Below, piece by piece: positions 25,896-33,961 of a stretch of DNA of 64,000 nucleotides. Both the position numbers and the translations under genes were made by a program. Position 1 is the stretch's first letter, and each line of letters begins with the position of its first letter. The notes under the pieces were generated by a model. It saw nothing but the letters and a program-made list of their open reading frames with translations. It did no database searches and was not told where the DNA came from. Source of the DNA: an uncultured Candidatus Saccharibacteria bacterium (GTDB taxonomy: Bacteria; Patescibacteriota; Saccharimonadia; Saccharimonadales; Saccharimonadaceae); NCBI GenBank assembly GCA_949480205.1, contig CASXXK010000001.1, positions 109,268-173,267 on the forward strand, read 5' to 3'.

Positions 25896-25924
25896 TTGAA
25901 CTAGTAACGCCGTTACTAGTTTGA
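25896..25924. repeat. 29-bp palindromic repeat, copy 2
   Basis: TTGAACTAGTAACG-C-CGTTACTAGTTTGA: the family arms with two changes at one end. It lies exactly between the heads of cassettes B and C. Confidence 0.72.
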
Positions 25925-26160
25925 TCGTGCGCAGCGGGACTCTTCCTCCAATTAATGGCGCACTCTGGAATCCTGGCTCGGTTGGATATTGGTGGTCATC
26001 ACGAGCAGATAGCGATACGCCAAATATCTCAACTATGGCTTATCATCTCAGTCTTAATAACAATGGTGCTTACCCATCAGCTGGGCCCACTTATCGTTAT
26101 AATGGTTTCCCCCTCCGCTGCCTTAGTACTGTATTAGACATGATGAGATGTGGGAGATGA
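25921..26160 (+). pseudogene. Headless FISUMP-like cassette C
   Basis: A plus-strand frame beginning at the conserved GTG-CGC-AGC-GGG (25927). It has a variable centre (GYWWSSRADSD, AYHLSLNNN) and the tail PSAGPTYRYNGFPLRCLSTVLDM. It is the head-to-head partner of cassette B. No start codon, promoter or ribosome site was found. The middle differs from all other copies, while both ends are nearly identical at the nucleotide level. Confidence 0.58.
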
Positions 26161-26284
26161 TGACTCGCTTTCGCGAGTCATACCGCGGTCGTACCGTCCA
26201 AAAAGAAAATAAATTTTCTTTTTGTCCTACAGCCACTCCCGCGTGACGCCCTCCCGCTCCGCGGGAGTCCTATCTCCCACTACT

Positions 26285-26330
26285 AAAAACAGTCTTCGTC
26301 ACACGCGTCGAGACGCTTGCGTCGAAGACT
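26285..26330 (-). terminator. Terminator of tRNA-Ser
   Basis: On the minus strand after the tRNA, CAGTCTTCG and CGAAGACTG form a stem with further GC-rich pairing inside, followed by TTTTTAG. The 26161-26290 stretch before it holds other hairpins (for example TGACTCGC/GCGAGTCA) but no gene. Confidence 0.7.
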
Positions 26331-26422
26331 GGCGGAGGGTGGGAGATTCGAACTCCCGCTCCAGGTTTCCCCAGACTAACGATTTAGCAAACCGTCCCCT
26401 TCAGCCACTTGGGTAACCCTCC
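26330..26422 (-). tRNA. tRNA-Ser (anticodon GCU)
   Basis: A 93-nt class II tRNA on the minus strand. The acceptor stem is GGAGGGT/ACCCTCC, the discriminator is G and CCA is encoded. The anticodon loop TTTGCTAAA gives GCU, which reads AGC/AGU serine. The long variable arm (GTCTGGGGAAACCTGGAGC region) is typical of tRNA-Ser, and the T arm GGAGTTCGAATCTCC is intact. Confidence 0.93.
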
Positions 26423-26550
26423 GTATAGATACATTATAGCACATCTGCACGACAGAGCAAATTACCAATCGAATTTTCGCAAAATAATCGACTGTAGTTG
26501 AACTTTTGACGACTTATGATATAATTTGGATAAATAATCAGGGGCAAGAT

Positions 26551-27027
26551 ATGGCAACGATTTATGAACAGGTGGCGACGTTTAAACATAAATATCCTTT
26601 GACGGTGGGATGGCGTTACAAGAAGAATGCGAGCGTAGTGGAGCGACATCTAAACCCAGGCGAAGAAGTGCTATATGCTTTTATTGCGCAGAAGAATGAT
26701 AGCATGTTTGATTTCTTTGGTAGTGCGGTGGTGGCACTCACGAATAAGCGGATTTTGATTGGTAGTAAACGCGTGGTGATGGGGTACTTTTTAGTTTCAA
26801 TCACGCCGGATCTATTTAACGACCTCAAGGTGTCGACGGGGCTAGTTTGGGGTAAGGTTTACATTGATACGGTGAAAGAATTTATCACTCTATCAAATAT
26901 TTCTAAGCCGGCGTTGATAGAGATTGAAACAAAGATTACGGATTATATGATTGAGCAAAAGAATAAGCTGCACGCAGAGAAAACTTGCCCAAACTGTCAT
27001 CAAAAACTTGATGGAACTGTGGTATAA
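26551..27027 (+). CDS. Bacterial PH-domain-like protein with C-terminal zinc ribbon half
   Basis: About 158 residues from ATG 26551. I preferred it to an upstream in-frame codon because TATAAT (near 26519) and GGGGCAAG precede it. The middle (VVERHLNPGEEVLYAFIAQKN...VVALTNKRILIGSKRV) resembles bacterial pleckstrin-homology domains, with the typical (A/L)TNKR(I/L)L strand. It ends CPNCHQKL, half a zinc ribbon. There is no membrane segment. The role is unknown. Confidence 0.65.
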   Translation: MATIYEQVATFKHKYPLTVGWRYKKNASVVERHLNPGEEVLYAFIAQKNDSMFDFFGSAVVALTNKRILIGSKRVVMGYFLVSITPDLFNDLKVSTGLVWGKVYIDTVKEFITLSNISKPALIEIETKITDYMIEQKNKLHAEKTCPNCHQKLDGTVV

Positions 27028-27034
27028 TATGGTT

Positions 27035-27499
27035 ATGGCAAAATCGAATGCAATTACTTGGGAAGCAGAAGAGTACGTAGTACGCGAGAAAAACACTTGG
27101 TGGTACGTTGGATTGATTGCGGTGGGTTTGATGTTCTCGGCTTTGGCGATTTGGTTGCAAGCATGGACATTTTTGGCGGTGATTATTTTAAGCGTAGTAG
27201 CGTTGATGGTTTATGCAATGCGTCCGCCACGGATTTTGCGCTATACTTTGAGTGACAAAGGTCTGAGCGAGGGCGATTATCTGTATAATTATGATGAGTT
27301 TAAGGCGTTTGGGATTTTGCATGAAGGCAATCATTTTGCGATTGTTTTGACGCCGCGTAAGCGATTCTCTCCGCGAGTGACGGTGTATTTCCCTGAAATG
27401 AAGGGCGAGGCAATTGTAGACGCCTTTGGCGCACGGTTGCCAATGGAAGAAGTGAAGCTAGATATGTTAGATAAACTCATAAAGTTCTTGCGCATTTGA
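27035..27499 (+). CDS. Two-TM membrane protein of unknown function
   Basis: About 154 residues with an N-terminal soluble stretch and two adjacent helices (WWYVGLIAVGLMFSALAIWL and WTFLAVIILSVVALMVYAM, about 24-64). The C-terminal domain begins RPPRILRYTLSDKGLSEGDYLYNYDEFKAF, which looks PH-like. ATG 27035 is preferred to 27029 because TATAAT (27023-27028) leaves the standard 6-nt gap. It follows the PH-like gene closely, and the two may work together. Confidence 0.62.
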   Translation: MAKSNAITWEAEEYVVREKNTWWYVGLIAVGLMFSALAIWLQAWTFLAVIILSVVALMVYAMRPPRILRYTLSDKGLSEGDYLYNYDEFKAFGILHEGNHFAIVLTPRKRFSPRVTVYFPEMKGEAIVDAFGARLPMEEVKLDMLDKLIKFLRI

Positions 27500-27559
27500 A
27501 AATAGTTGTGCTATAATAAGTAATATACGTTATGTTAATTTAATAAAAGGTGGGTAAAT

Positions 27560-28057
27560 ATGAACCAAAACCGTAAAGATAACGATTTGCAGCGCGCAAT
27601 CGACGAAATCACCCAGAAGGGTGGTCAGCAGGGTGGTGCTCCAAAGCCAGCACAGGGCCCCGCACCAAGTCAGCCGGCTAGCATGATGCCTCCAGCACCA
27701 GCTCCAGCCAACACGATGAAATTGCCAAATATGCCAGCGCCGAGTCCAGCTCCGGCACCAACTATGGCGATGCCAAGCATGCCGTCTATGGGCGGTAGTT
27801 TTGGTCGCCCAATGAGCTATGGTGCAGATATTTCCAAAGTCAAGGAAGCTGCGCTCAAAGAATTGTTCCCAATCATGGATCGTGTTGAAGTTGAGCCAGA
27901 GAAACGCTTCTTGTTGTATCAGGAAATGCTCAACACTATGCGCGATAAAGCAGTGATTGCTCCAGCTTATGAAGCTGCTCGTCAGATTCGTGACGATAAG
28001 GTGCGTGCAGATTCTCTGCTTTACCTCATCAATAGCATTGACGAAATGTCACTCTAG
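27560..28057 (+). CDS. Pro/Ala/Met-rich protein with a conserved-looking helical C-terminus
   Basis: A 165-residue protein. Residues 22-90 are a low-complexity Pro-Ala-Met linker with repeats such as PAPAP and MPSMPSM. The C-terminal ~75 residues (ISKVKEAALKELFPIMDRVEVEPEKRFLLYQEML...) are helical and charged, with no known motif. TATAAT near 27510 and AAAGGTGGG before the ATG give an ordinary leader. A terminator follows. Function unknown; possibly an adaptor. Confidence 0.6.
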   Translation: MNQNRKDNDLQRAIDEITQKGGQQGGAPKPAQGPAPSQPASMMPPAPAPANTMKLPNMPAPSPAPAPTMAMPSMPSMGGSFGRPMSYGADISKVKEAALKELFPIMDRVEVEPEKRFLLYQEMLNTMRDKAVIAPAYEAARQIRDDKVRADSLLYLINSIDEMSL

Positions 28058-28071
28058 ATTCAAAAAAGAGA

Positions 28072-28103
28072 AAACTGCTCCGGATAATTCTGGGGCAGTT
28101 TTT
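28072..28103 (+). terminator. Terminator after the Pro-rich protein gene
   Basis: AAAACTGCTC and GGGGCAGTTTTT form a stem (one G-T pair) followed by a T-run. Confidence 0.75.
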
Positions 28104-28125
28104 GTGTGGAAATGTGCATTGATAG

Positions 28126-28452
28126 TTAGATTTCTTTCAAGTCTTTGAGAACAGAGTTTAGGTCATCCTTGAGATTATCCCCTTGCGGGTTGGCAATGGC
28201 CTGGCAGACGAGTACGCCAAGGATATAGAGCATGATCCCTCCGATAGTAAAGATTGCGCCAATGGCATTGGGGATGCTGGGCATTTTAAAGGCTGTCATG
28301 ACCCAGTGCGCAATCGCTGAGACTTCTGTAGGTGACTGAATGTAACTGTCGATAGCGTGGCTGCAACCTCTGGCAATCAGGATAACATATGCCATGGTGA
28401 TAGCAATTTGACAGAAATGCTTGATGTGGGGGTGTTTGGTGAAGAATTTCAT
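28126..28452 (-). CDS. Small multi-pass membrane protein, codon-atypical
   Basis: A 108-residue protein with about three hydrophobic segments (AYVILIARG, IPNAIGAIFTIGGIMLYILGVLVCQAIA). Codon choice is rich in ATC, CTC and AGA, unlike neighbours that prefer TTG and GCG. It has a canonical TTGACA-N17-TACAAT promoter (28490-28523, minus strand), a leader of about 40 nt and a strong GGGAGGAAA ribosome site. This expression layout is shared with other atypical genes of the window and suggests transfer from a Firmicutes-like donor. Function unknown. Confidence 0.6.
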   Translation of the reverse strand: MKFFTKHPHIKHFCQIAITMAYVILIARGCSHAIDSYIQSPTEVSAIAHWVMTAFKMPSIPNAIGAIFTIGGIMLYILGVLVCQAIANPQGDNLKDDLNSVLKDLKEI

Positions 28453-28529
28453 AAGGTTTCCTCCCTGATACTATCAAAAATTAAGGTACTTGTGTAATTG
28501 TACCATAGAATGATTATTGTGTCAATAAA

Positions 28530-28553
28530 AGCGACCCCTTTGAAGAGGTCGCT
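28530..28553 (-). terminator. groESL operon terminator
   Basis: AGCGACCTCTT and AAGGGGTCGCT form an 11-bp stem on the minus strand, followed by TTTATTG. It lies directly downstream of groL. Confidence 0.8.
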
Positions 28554-28575
28554 AGAAGCCAGAGAGGGCTAATCT

Positions 28576-30192
28576 TTAGTACATCCCACCCATGTCTGGG
28601 GCGGCTGGAGCCTGCTTCTCAGGAATGTCTACAATGAGAGCGCCCATAGTGATGGCGGTAGCAGCAATGCTGGTTGCGCTTTGGACGGCTTCTTTGGTGA
28701 CCTTGGCTGGGTCGATGACACCAGCTTTCTTGAGATCCACGATTCCCTGTTCTGGAGCCATAACGTTAACACCAAATCCAGGCTTAGCTTTCTCGACTTC
28801 GGCCAAGAGAGCTTGACTATTGAGTCCGGCGTTTTCCATGATGTGAATAAATGGTGCCTGGAGAGCTTTTTTGACGATTCTAGCACCTTCGCTGTCGGCT
28901 TTGAGGTTGGCGGCGAGATTTACCAGGGTAACGCCACCACCGGTGACGATGCCCTCGGCTAGTGCAGCTTTGGTAGCGGCTACGGCGTCGTCGACGCGGA
29001 ATTTCTTCTCGTCGATTTCGGCTTCGGAAGCACCACCGACTTTGATGACGGCGACTTTGCCGAGTAAGGCGGCGGCACGCTTTTCCAGCTCTTCGCGGGC
29101 GTAGTCGGATTTCTCGATTTTGGCTTGAGATTGAATTAAATCGATGCGTTCTTTGACGGCGGCTTGGTTGCCAGCGCCCTTAATAATAGTAGTTTCATCT
29201 TTGGTAGCGATGACTTTACCGCAAGTACCCAAAACTTCCATGCCGACTTCTTCAAGTTTCATGCCCTTGTCAGTAGAAACGACAGTGGCATCAGTGAGGA
29301 TGGCAATGTCTTCCATGATTTCTTTGCGGCGATCGCCAAAGGATGGGGCTTTGAGCACGAGAGTGTTAAAGACGCCTTTGAGCTTGTTGAGTACGAGTAC
29401 AGAGAGGGCTTCACCTTCGACTTCTTCAGCAATGATTACGAGGTCTTTGCGTCCCGCTTGGGCACATTGTTCAAGCAATGGCAAGAGTTCCTGTGCGCTA
29501 GAAATCTTCTTATCGGTAATTAAGATAAGTGGCTTGTCAAATATGGCTTCCTGGCGATTAGTATCGGTCACGAAGAACGGCGAAGAATAGCCTTTGTCAT
29601 AGGTGAAACCTTCAACGATTTCCTGCTCCATTTCGAGGCCTTGGCCTTGCTCGACAGTAACCACGCCGTCTTTGCCAATTTTGCTGATGACGTCGGCAAT
29701 AAGTTGGCCGATTTCTTTGTCGCCAGCAGAGATTGAAGCGACTTCGGCAACTTTGCTATCATGTCCTTCAATTTGCTCAGCGGATTTTTCGATACCTTTG
29801 ATAATTTCAGCCCCAGCTTCTTCGATTCCCTTGCGGAGCTCCATTGGATTGACGCCAGCGGCGATCAATTTGTTAGCTTCAGCAAGAATGTTGTAAGTGA
29901 GCACGGTGACGGTGGTAGTGCCATCGCCAGCAACTTTGTTTAACTTTTGTGCAGCAGATTTGATAAGTTTGGCGCCAATTTGTTCGCCGAGGTTTTCTTC
30001 GGTGCTGCCGAGATCAACGGCTTCAGCGACGGTAACACCGTCATGAGTGATGGTCGGGCCGCCATAGGATTTCTCGATGACGACGTTTTGACCTTTAGGA
30101 CCAAAAGTGACCTTGACGGCGTCGTAAAGTTGTTTGGCTCCAGCGAGGACTTTCTCGCGAGCTTCGGATGTGTAGAAAATTTTCTTAGCCAT
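28576..30192 (-). CDS. groL: Chaperonin GroEL (60 kDa)
   Basis: A 538-residue protein of normal length. It has the ATP-site motif VTFGPKGQNVVIEKSYGGPTITHDGVTVA near residues 28-55, GDGTTTVTVL near 85, and VGGASEAEIDEKKFRVDDAVAATKAAL(A)EG near 375-400. The tail is MGGMY rather than a long GGM repeat. It forms the double-ring folding chamber with GroES. It starts 8 bp downstream of groS under one CIRCE-controlled promoter. Confidence 0.97.
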   Translation of the reverse strand: MAKKIFYTSEAREKVLAGAKQLYDAVKVTFGPKGQNVVIEKSYGGPTITHDGVTVAEAVDLGSTEENLGEQIGAKLIKSAAQKLNKVAGDGTTTVTVLTYNILAEANKLIAAGVNPMELRKGIEEAGAEIIKGIEKSAEQIEGHDSKVAEVASISAGDKEIGQLIADVISKIGKDGVVTVEQGQGLEMEQEIVEGFTYDKGYSSPFFVTDTNRQEAIFDKPLILITDKKISSAQELLPLLEQCAQAGRKDLVIIAEEVEGEALSVLVLNKLKGVFNTLVLKAPSFGDRRKEIMEDIAILTDATVVSTDKGMKLEEVGMEVLGTCGKVIATKDETTIIKGAGNQAAVKERIDLIQSQAKIEKSDYAREELEKRAAALLGKVAVIKVGGASEAEIDEKKFRVDDAVAATKAALAEGIVTGGGVTLVNLAANLKADSEGARIVKKALQAPFIHIMENAGLNSQALLAEVEKAKPGFGVNVMAPEQGIVDLKKAGVIDPAKVTKEAVQSATSIAATAITMGALIVDIPEKQAPAAPDMGGMY

Positions 30193-30200
30193 AATACTCC

Positions 30201-30455
30201 TTATAATGTTGCTAGAACGTCTTCTTCTTTGACGATGATGTAATCTTTGTCGTCAAGCTTGATGTCGGTAGTAGAATAATTTTTGTAAACAATCTTATCG
30301 CCCTTCTTGACGGTTTTAACCTCGGGACCAACCGATTCGACCACGGCATAGGCCGGGGCCTCTTTGGCGGCGCCAAGTAAAATACCAGATTTAGTCATTT
30401 CCATAGGCTCTTCTTTGAGCGCGACGATATGGGATTGTAATGGTTTTAGTTGCAT
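30201..30455 (-). CDS. groS: Co-chaperonin GroES
   Basis: An 84-residue protein, slightly shorter than the usual ~95. It starts MQLKPLQSHIVALKEEPMEMTKSGILLGAA (mobile-loop region), and has YAVVESVGPEVKTVKKGDKIVYKNYSTTDI and ends IIVKEEDVLATL. It caps the GroEL ring. A GGAAGGAG ribosome site precedes it. It is transcribed with groL from a TTGACA-N17-TATCAT promoter that overlaps the CIRCE operator. Confidence 0.95.
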   Translation of the reverse strand: MQLKPLQSHIVALKEEPMEMTKSGILLGAAKEAPAYAVVESVGPEVKTVKKGDKIVYKNYSTTDIKLDDKDYIIVKEEDVLATL

Positions 30456-30492
30456 ATTAACTCCTTCCGTAATTCTATGATAGCGCGTCCTT

Positions 30493-30519
30493 TTGGCACT
30501 GTCAATAGTGGAGTGCTAA
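30493..30519 (-). promoter_or_regulatory. CIRCE operator (HrcA site) of groESL
   Basis: TTGGCACTG-N9-GAGTGCTAA, matching CIRCE (TTAGCACTC-N9-GAGTGCTAA) at 16 of 18 arm bases. The -35 TTGACA (30500-30505, minus strand) lies inside it. This implies HrcA repression with heat induction; hrcA itself is not in the window. Confidence 0.88.
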
Positions 30520-30562
30520 AAATAAAAAAGTCGGGCACGGCGAAGTTGCTGGTGTAGCGTGC

Positions 30563-30568
30563 TATAAT
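30563..30568 (+). promoter_or_regulatory. Leaderless promoter of the MurE-like gene
   Basis: TATAAT with 7 nt before the ATG at 30576 and no ribosome site. The sequence GCTATAATATAAG is nearly identical to the one before valS. Confidence 0.7.
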
Positions 30569-30575
30569 ATAAGAT

Positions 30576-31826
30576 ATGAGTTTGAAGAGTTCTGTGGAGA
30601 AAATACCGGGATATAATTCCCTAGTAAAGCCGTTGCACTGGGCACAGGCGCTAAGGGCGGGCTTGAAATACGATTGGCCAGCCAAGAAATTACGCGTGAT
30701 TGCGGTGACGGGGACGAATGGCAAGACTACAACTTGTTTTATGATTTGGAAGATGCTGAATCAAGCAGGGCGCAAGGCCGGTCTGCTGACGACTGTAGGG
30801 TGGAGTGCGGATGGGCAGACGCTGAATCCGCAGTATGAGCATATGACCACAGAACGAGTGGGGGTTTTGAACGAGCGAATGCGGGCGGTGGCTGACGCTA
30901 AGGCGGAATTTCTCGTGTTTGAGGTGACGTCACATGCTTTGAGCCAGTTTCGGGTGCTGGGGGTGCCGATTGAGATTGCGGTGTTTACCAATATCTCGCC
31001 GGAGCATCTGGATTACCATAAAACGTTTGCAAAATATCGCATGGCAAAGCAAAAATTGTTTAAGAAAGCCAAATTTGGGGTGATAAACGCCGATGATGAG
31101 AACGCTAAATATTTTGAAGAATCTGTATCAGAATATATCACATATGGTATAAAAAACGGCGATTTGCGGGCAAAAGAGGTGAAATTGAGCGCGGATGGAG
31201 TAAAATATTCGTGTGGTGATATAAAAGTGAAGACACAGATTCCGGGTAAATTTAATATTTACAATTCCCTGGCAGCTGTAGGCGTGGGTAAGAAACTGGG
31301 CCTAACAAACAAGCAGATTGAAGATGGAATTTATAGTCTAGAAGCCGTAGAGGGTCGGATGACGCGGGTGCGAGCAGGGCAAAAGTTTGAGGTGATAGTG
31401 GATTACGCGCACCAGCCGGATGCATTGCAAAAAGTTTTTGATAGCATCGGTGAGCACAAGGGCAAGATTATTAGTGTGCATGGTGGGGCTGGTCGGCGTG
31501 ATCATGGCACGCGTGAGCCACGTGGAGAGATTTTGGGGCGTGAGAGTGATATTGTGATTATTACGGAGGACGATTCGCGTGATGAAAACCCAACTGAGAT
31601 TGCCGAAATGTTTGTGCGAGGTGCGGAGAAATCTGGTAAAAAGTTGGATCAAGATTTGTTTGTGGAACTGGATCGGCGAAAGGCAATAGAAAAGGCAATT
31701 GGTTTGGCAGAGCCGGATGATATTGTATTGATTTTGGGTAAGGGTCATGAAAAGACGATTTTGCGAGCAGATGGGCCGCACGATTTTGAGGATATCAAGG
31801 TTGCGGAGGAAATTTTGCAGAAATAA
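30576..31826 (+). CDS. murE: Mur ligase family protein, MurE-like (UDP-MurNAc-tripeptide synthetase)
   Basis: A 416-residue protein. The ATP loop VIAVTGTNGKTTTCFMIWKML is near residue 45. HLDYHKTFAKYRMAKQKLF (about 145) holds the substrate and carbamylated-lysine region, then HGGAGRRDHGTREPRGEI and a late EDDSRDENPTEIAE block, which corresponds to the DNPRxExP specificity loop of MurE. The N-terminal UDP-binding domain is reduced compared with the ~490-residue family norm. It adds the third residue to the peptidoglycan stem peptide; MurE is likelier than another Mur ligase, but the amino acid cannot be read safely. Confidence 0.82.
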   Translation: MSLKSSVEKIPGYNSLVKPLHWAQALRAGLKYDWPAKKLRVIAVTGTNGKTTTCFMIWKMLNQAGRKAGLLTTVGWSADGQTLNPQYEHMTTERVGVLNERMRAVADAKAEFLVFEVTSHALSQFRVLGVPIEIAVFTNISPEHLDYHKTFAKYRMAKQKLFKKAKFGVINADDENAKYFEESVSEYITYGIKNGDLRAKEVKLSADGVKYSCGDIKVKTQIPGKFNIYNSLAAVGVGKKLGLTNKQIEDGIYSLEAVEGRMTRVRAGQKFEVIVDYAHQPDALQKVFDSIGEHKGKIISVHGGAGRRDHGTREPRGEILGRESDIVIITEDDSRDENPTEIAEMFVRGAEKSGKKLDQDLFVELDRRKAIEKAIGLAEPDDIVLILGKGHEKTILRADGPHDFEDIKVAEEILQK

Positions 31827-31852
31827 TCCCCCAGCAGGGCTGAGGGCTATTC

Positions 31853-32593
31853 TTAGAGGTGCTGGTAGATGAGATTGGCGACACTGGTGATAGTGCGCCC
31901 CTTGGCCGCAGCGATAACTTCATTGGGACTACCGTTGATGGCAAATCCACGAAAACGTGAGAGCATAGCGATATCGTTGTAGTCGTCGCCAATTGTAATA
32001 ATATCACTTTGTGGATATTTTATGTTGACGAGTCTTTGGATGGCGCATTCTTTGCCGCTATCCTTATGCACGATATCAAGAAAACCATAGAATCGGTTTG
32101 GGTCCGTACCGTCGGGCAACTTGCTAAACCCGGGTTTGAGCCAAGGTAAGACTTTAATTGGCCAATTTTGGGCTTCAATCTGAGCGTGGCAGCGTTTGAG
32201 CAGTTCTTCGGTACGAAAATAGAGCCGTAATTTGATGGCAGTTTCTCCAACCATCAAATCAATGTTGCATCTTTCGGGACTGTAGCTGATGGATATGGCG
32301 CGGTTGCAAACTAAAGATCGAATAGCGTAAATTAGGCTGTACTCTAGTTTGTAGACATGGATGAGTTGATCCTGATTGGAAAATGTTGATCCGCCATTGT
32401 CCATAATGAGATAATCGATATATTTTTGCCAGTCCGGTAAGATGGAACTAATGATGGCATGATTGCGACCGGTTACCAATACAAAGGCATGACCTGCCTC
32501 GCGCCACTTACGTACGGCCAGAAGATTGGTTGAGAGAACCAATGGGTCCGTGGACGAATTTAGCGTACCATCAAAATCACTACAAATAACCAT
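31853..32593 (-). CDS. HAD-superfamily (Cof-type) hydrolase
   Basis: A 246-residue protein. HAD motif 1 is CSDFDGTLNS at residues 4-13, motif 2 FVLVTGRNH near 40, and motif 4 IITIGDDYNDIAML near 195, with a C2 cap between. These enzymes dephosphorylate small sugar or nucleotide phosphates; the substrate is unknown. A strong AGGAGGGG ribosome site and TATAAT about 45 nt upstream give a normal leader. It converges with murE. Confidence 0.88.
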   Translation of the reverse strand: MVICSDFDGTLNSSTDPLVLSTNLLAVRKWREAGHAFVLVTGRNHAIISSILPDWQKYIDYLIMDNGGSTFSNQDQLIHVYKLEYSLIYAIRSLVCNRAISISYSPERCNIDLMVGETAIKLRLYFRTEELLKRCHAQIEAQNWPIKVLPWLKPGFSKLPDGTDPNRFYGFLDIVHKDSGKECAIQRLVNIKYPQSDIITIGDDYNDIAMLSRFRGFAINGSPNEVIAAAKGRTITSVANLIYQHL

Positions 32594-32661
32594 TTTACCC
32601 CTCCTTTCGTAATGTTCTCCCTGATCCCTGTATCTATTATATCAGAGTGTGAGTGAGATAA

Positions 32662-33408
32662 TTACTTTTGAGCTTCTGGTTCGTAATTAGCGATACCTTC
32701 GGCAATGGTGCCTGGAGCGATGTTGAGGGCGGTGGCGATGGCAGCGGCGCAGGCCATGTAAGAGACGGTGGGTTCGCCTGTGAGGAAGCTGGCGACGGTG
32801 AAGTTCTGATTGCCGATAGCGAGACTTGCTTCGGTGCCCTTGCGGTAGAGTTTGGATTGTTCAATTCGTAGATCGGAGTCAGATGACGCACCATAGGTAA
32901 TGGTCTCAGATGTACCACGAAAACCAGCAAAATCTGGGTAGTGGGCGTCGTCGCGGTTGAGTACGACGGCTTCGGGGTTCATGCGAAAGAGTGTTGACTC
33001 GGCGTTGAGAAAATCTTGTACATTTGGGTCATTAAGGCCAGATGGGACAAAATCTGTGAGTGCAGCTACGTAGACTGGTAGGCCAAAAAAAGTGTCAGCA
33101 CTAAGAGCAGCAGCTGGAGCGGTAATAACGGCATAAGTAGCTTTGGCTTTCCAAGCGTCGTTGAGGAACTTGTGCAGCACAGTAGGTTTGATTTCGTTTT
33201 CGGAGGCAAGAATGGCGACAGGCTGGCTGGCGGCACGTAAAATTTCGTGTACGTAGTGCGCTACTGTAGTTTTGCCAGTTGAACCAGTAATGCAAACCAA
33301 GCGAAGGTCACGAGCGGGGTGGCCGTAGTAGGCAGCAAGAAGTTTGACTTTGGTGCGCGCTAAATTGAAGCGCTTGCGGTTAGCTGGGGATTTCGTATTA
33401 CCTTCCAT
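32662..33408 (-). CDS. Truncated Mur-ligase-like ATPase
   Basis: About 248 residues from ATG 33408, chosen because TACAAT lies 9 nt upstream. It has the Mur ligase P-loop CITGSTGKTTVAHYVHEIL near 35-55, and a central domain with ALTDFVPSGLNDPNVQDFLNAESTLF and VVLNRDDAHYPDF matching the Mur central fold. It stops at about residue 248, where the C-terminal ligand-binding domain should begin. The second P-loop residue is Ser (GSTGKT, not GTNGKT). It may be a helper protein or a decayed paralogue; the frame is intact, so it is probably expressed. Confidence 0.7.
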   Translation of the reverse strand: MEGNTKSPANRKRFNLARTKVKLLAAYYGHPARDLRLVCITGSTGKTTVAHYVHEILRAASQPVAILASENEIKPTVLHKFLNDAWKAKATYAVITAPAAALSADTFFGLPVYVAALTDFVPSGLNDPNVQDFLNAESTLFRMNPEAVVLNRDDAHYPDFAGFRGTSETITYGASSDSDLRIEQSKLYRKGTEASLAIGNQNFTVASFLTGEPTVSYMACAAAIATALNIAPGTIAEGIANYEPEAQK

Positions 33409-33625
33409 AATACCTTTATTGTAGCACAAAATCTGCAGTGTCAAGTAAAATTATAGATAGCATGAGGAGTATAACAGAGGTGATAGACAATTTTTAAAAA
33501 TTCTGGATTTTCTCTGTTCATAAAGTTGTAAATGTGATACAATATAAGTGTTGCGCTTAGCGCGATGTTCATTTTCATTTCGGGTGGATAGTGAGAGCGA
33601 TTTTTCGTTTGAAATATCCACACAT

Positions 33626-33702
33626 GTGCCCGTAGCTCAGTTGGATAGAGCGTTTGCTTGCGGAGCAAAAGGTCGTTGGTTCGAATCCAGTCGGGCATAC
33701 CA
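33626..33702 (+). tRNA. tRNA-Arg (anticodon GCG)
   Basis: A 77-nt tRNA. The acceptor GTGCCCG/CGGGCAT has one G-U pair, and CCA is encoded. The D arm is AGCTCAGTTGGATAGAGC. The anticodon stem-loop TTTGC-TTGCGGA-GCAAA gives GCG, which reads CGC arginine. The T arm is TTGGTTCGAATCCAG. TACAAT lies upstream near 33537 and a terminator follows. Confidence 0.94.
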
Positions 33703-33723
33703 TGATTTAGTGAAAATGTCAAA

Positions 33724-33750
33724 AATCGGTCTCTTCGGAGCCGTTTTTTG
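33724..33750 (+). terminator. Terminator of tRNA-Arg
   Basis: CGGTCTC-TTCG-GAGCCG stem with a small bulge, followed by TTTTTTG. Confidence 0.75.
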
Positions 33751-33793
33751 ATGATATTTTTTGTTTAGCTTCATAACATGTTATAATAAGAAT

Positions 33794-33928
33794 GTCTTAA
33801 GTTGTTAATTCGTGGCGATGACCGCGTGGTTTTGCGTAATGCTCATTATAGGGCACCGCGCGAAACAGTAAGCATTACTTGCTGCGGATAAACGACTTAA
33901 GACACCGTTGCGGTGTCCTTTTTGATAG
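33794..33928 (+). ncRNA. Rod-like small RNA with own promoter and terminator
   Basis: TATAAT at 33782-33787 puts the start at G33794, which is the first base of a 13-bp helix (GTCTTAAGTTGTT with AACGACTTAAGAC, one G-U). Inside are CCGC/GCGG and an 8-bp GTAATGCT/AGCATTAC helix around a GC-rich loop. A terminator (ACACCG-TTG-CGGTGT-CCTTTTT) follows at once. No open frame is seen. It could be a stand-alone RNA or a structured leader of the membrane protein gene at 33962. I recognise no known family (not SRP, tmRNA or RNase P). Confidence 0.65.
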
Positions 33929-33961
33929 GGCAGTGTTCATAAACTATAAGGGAGAAGACGC

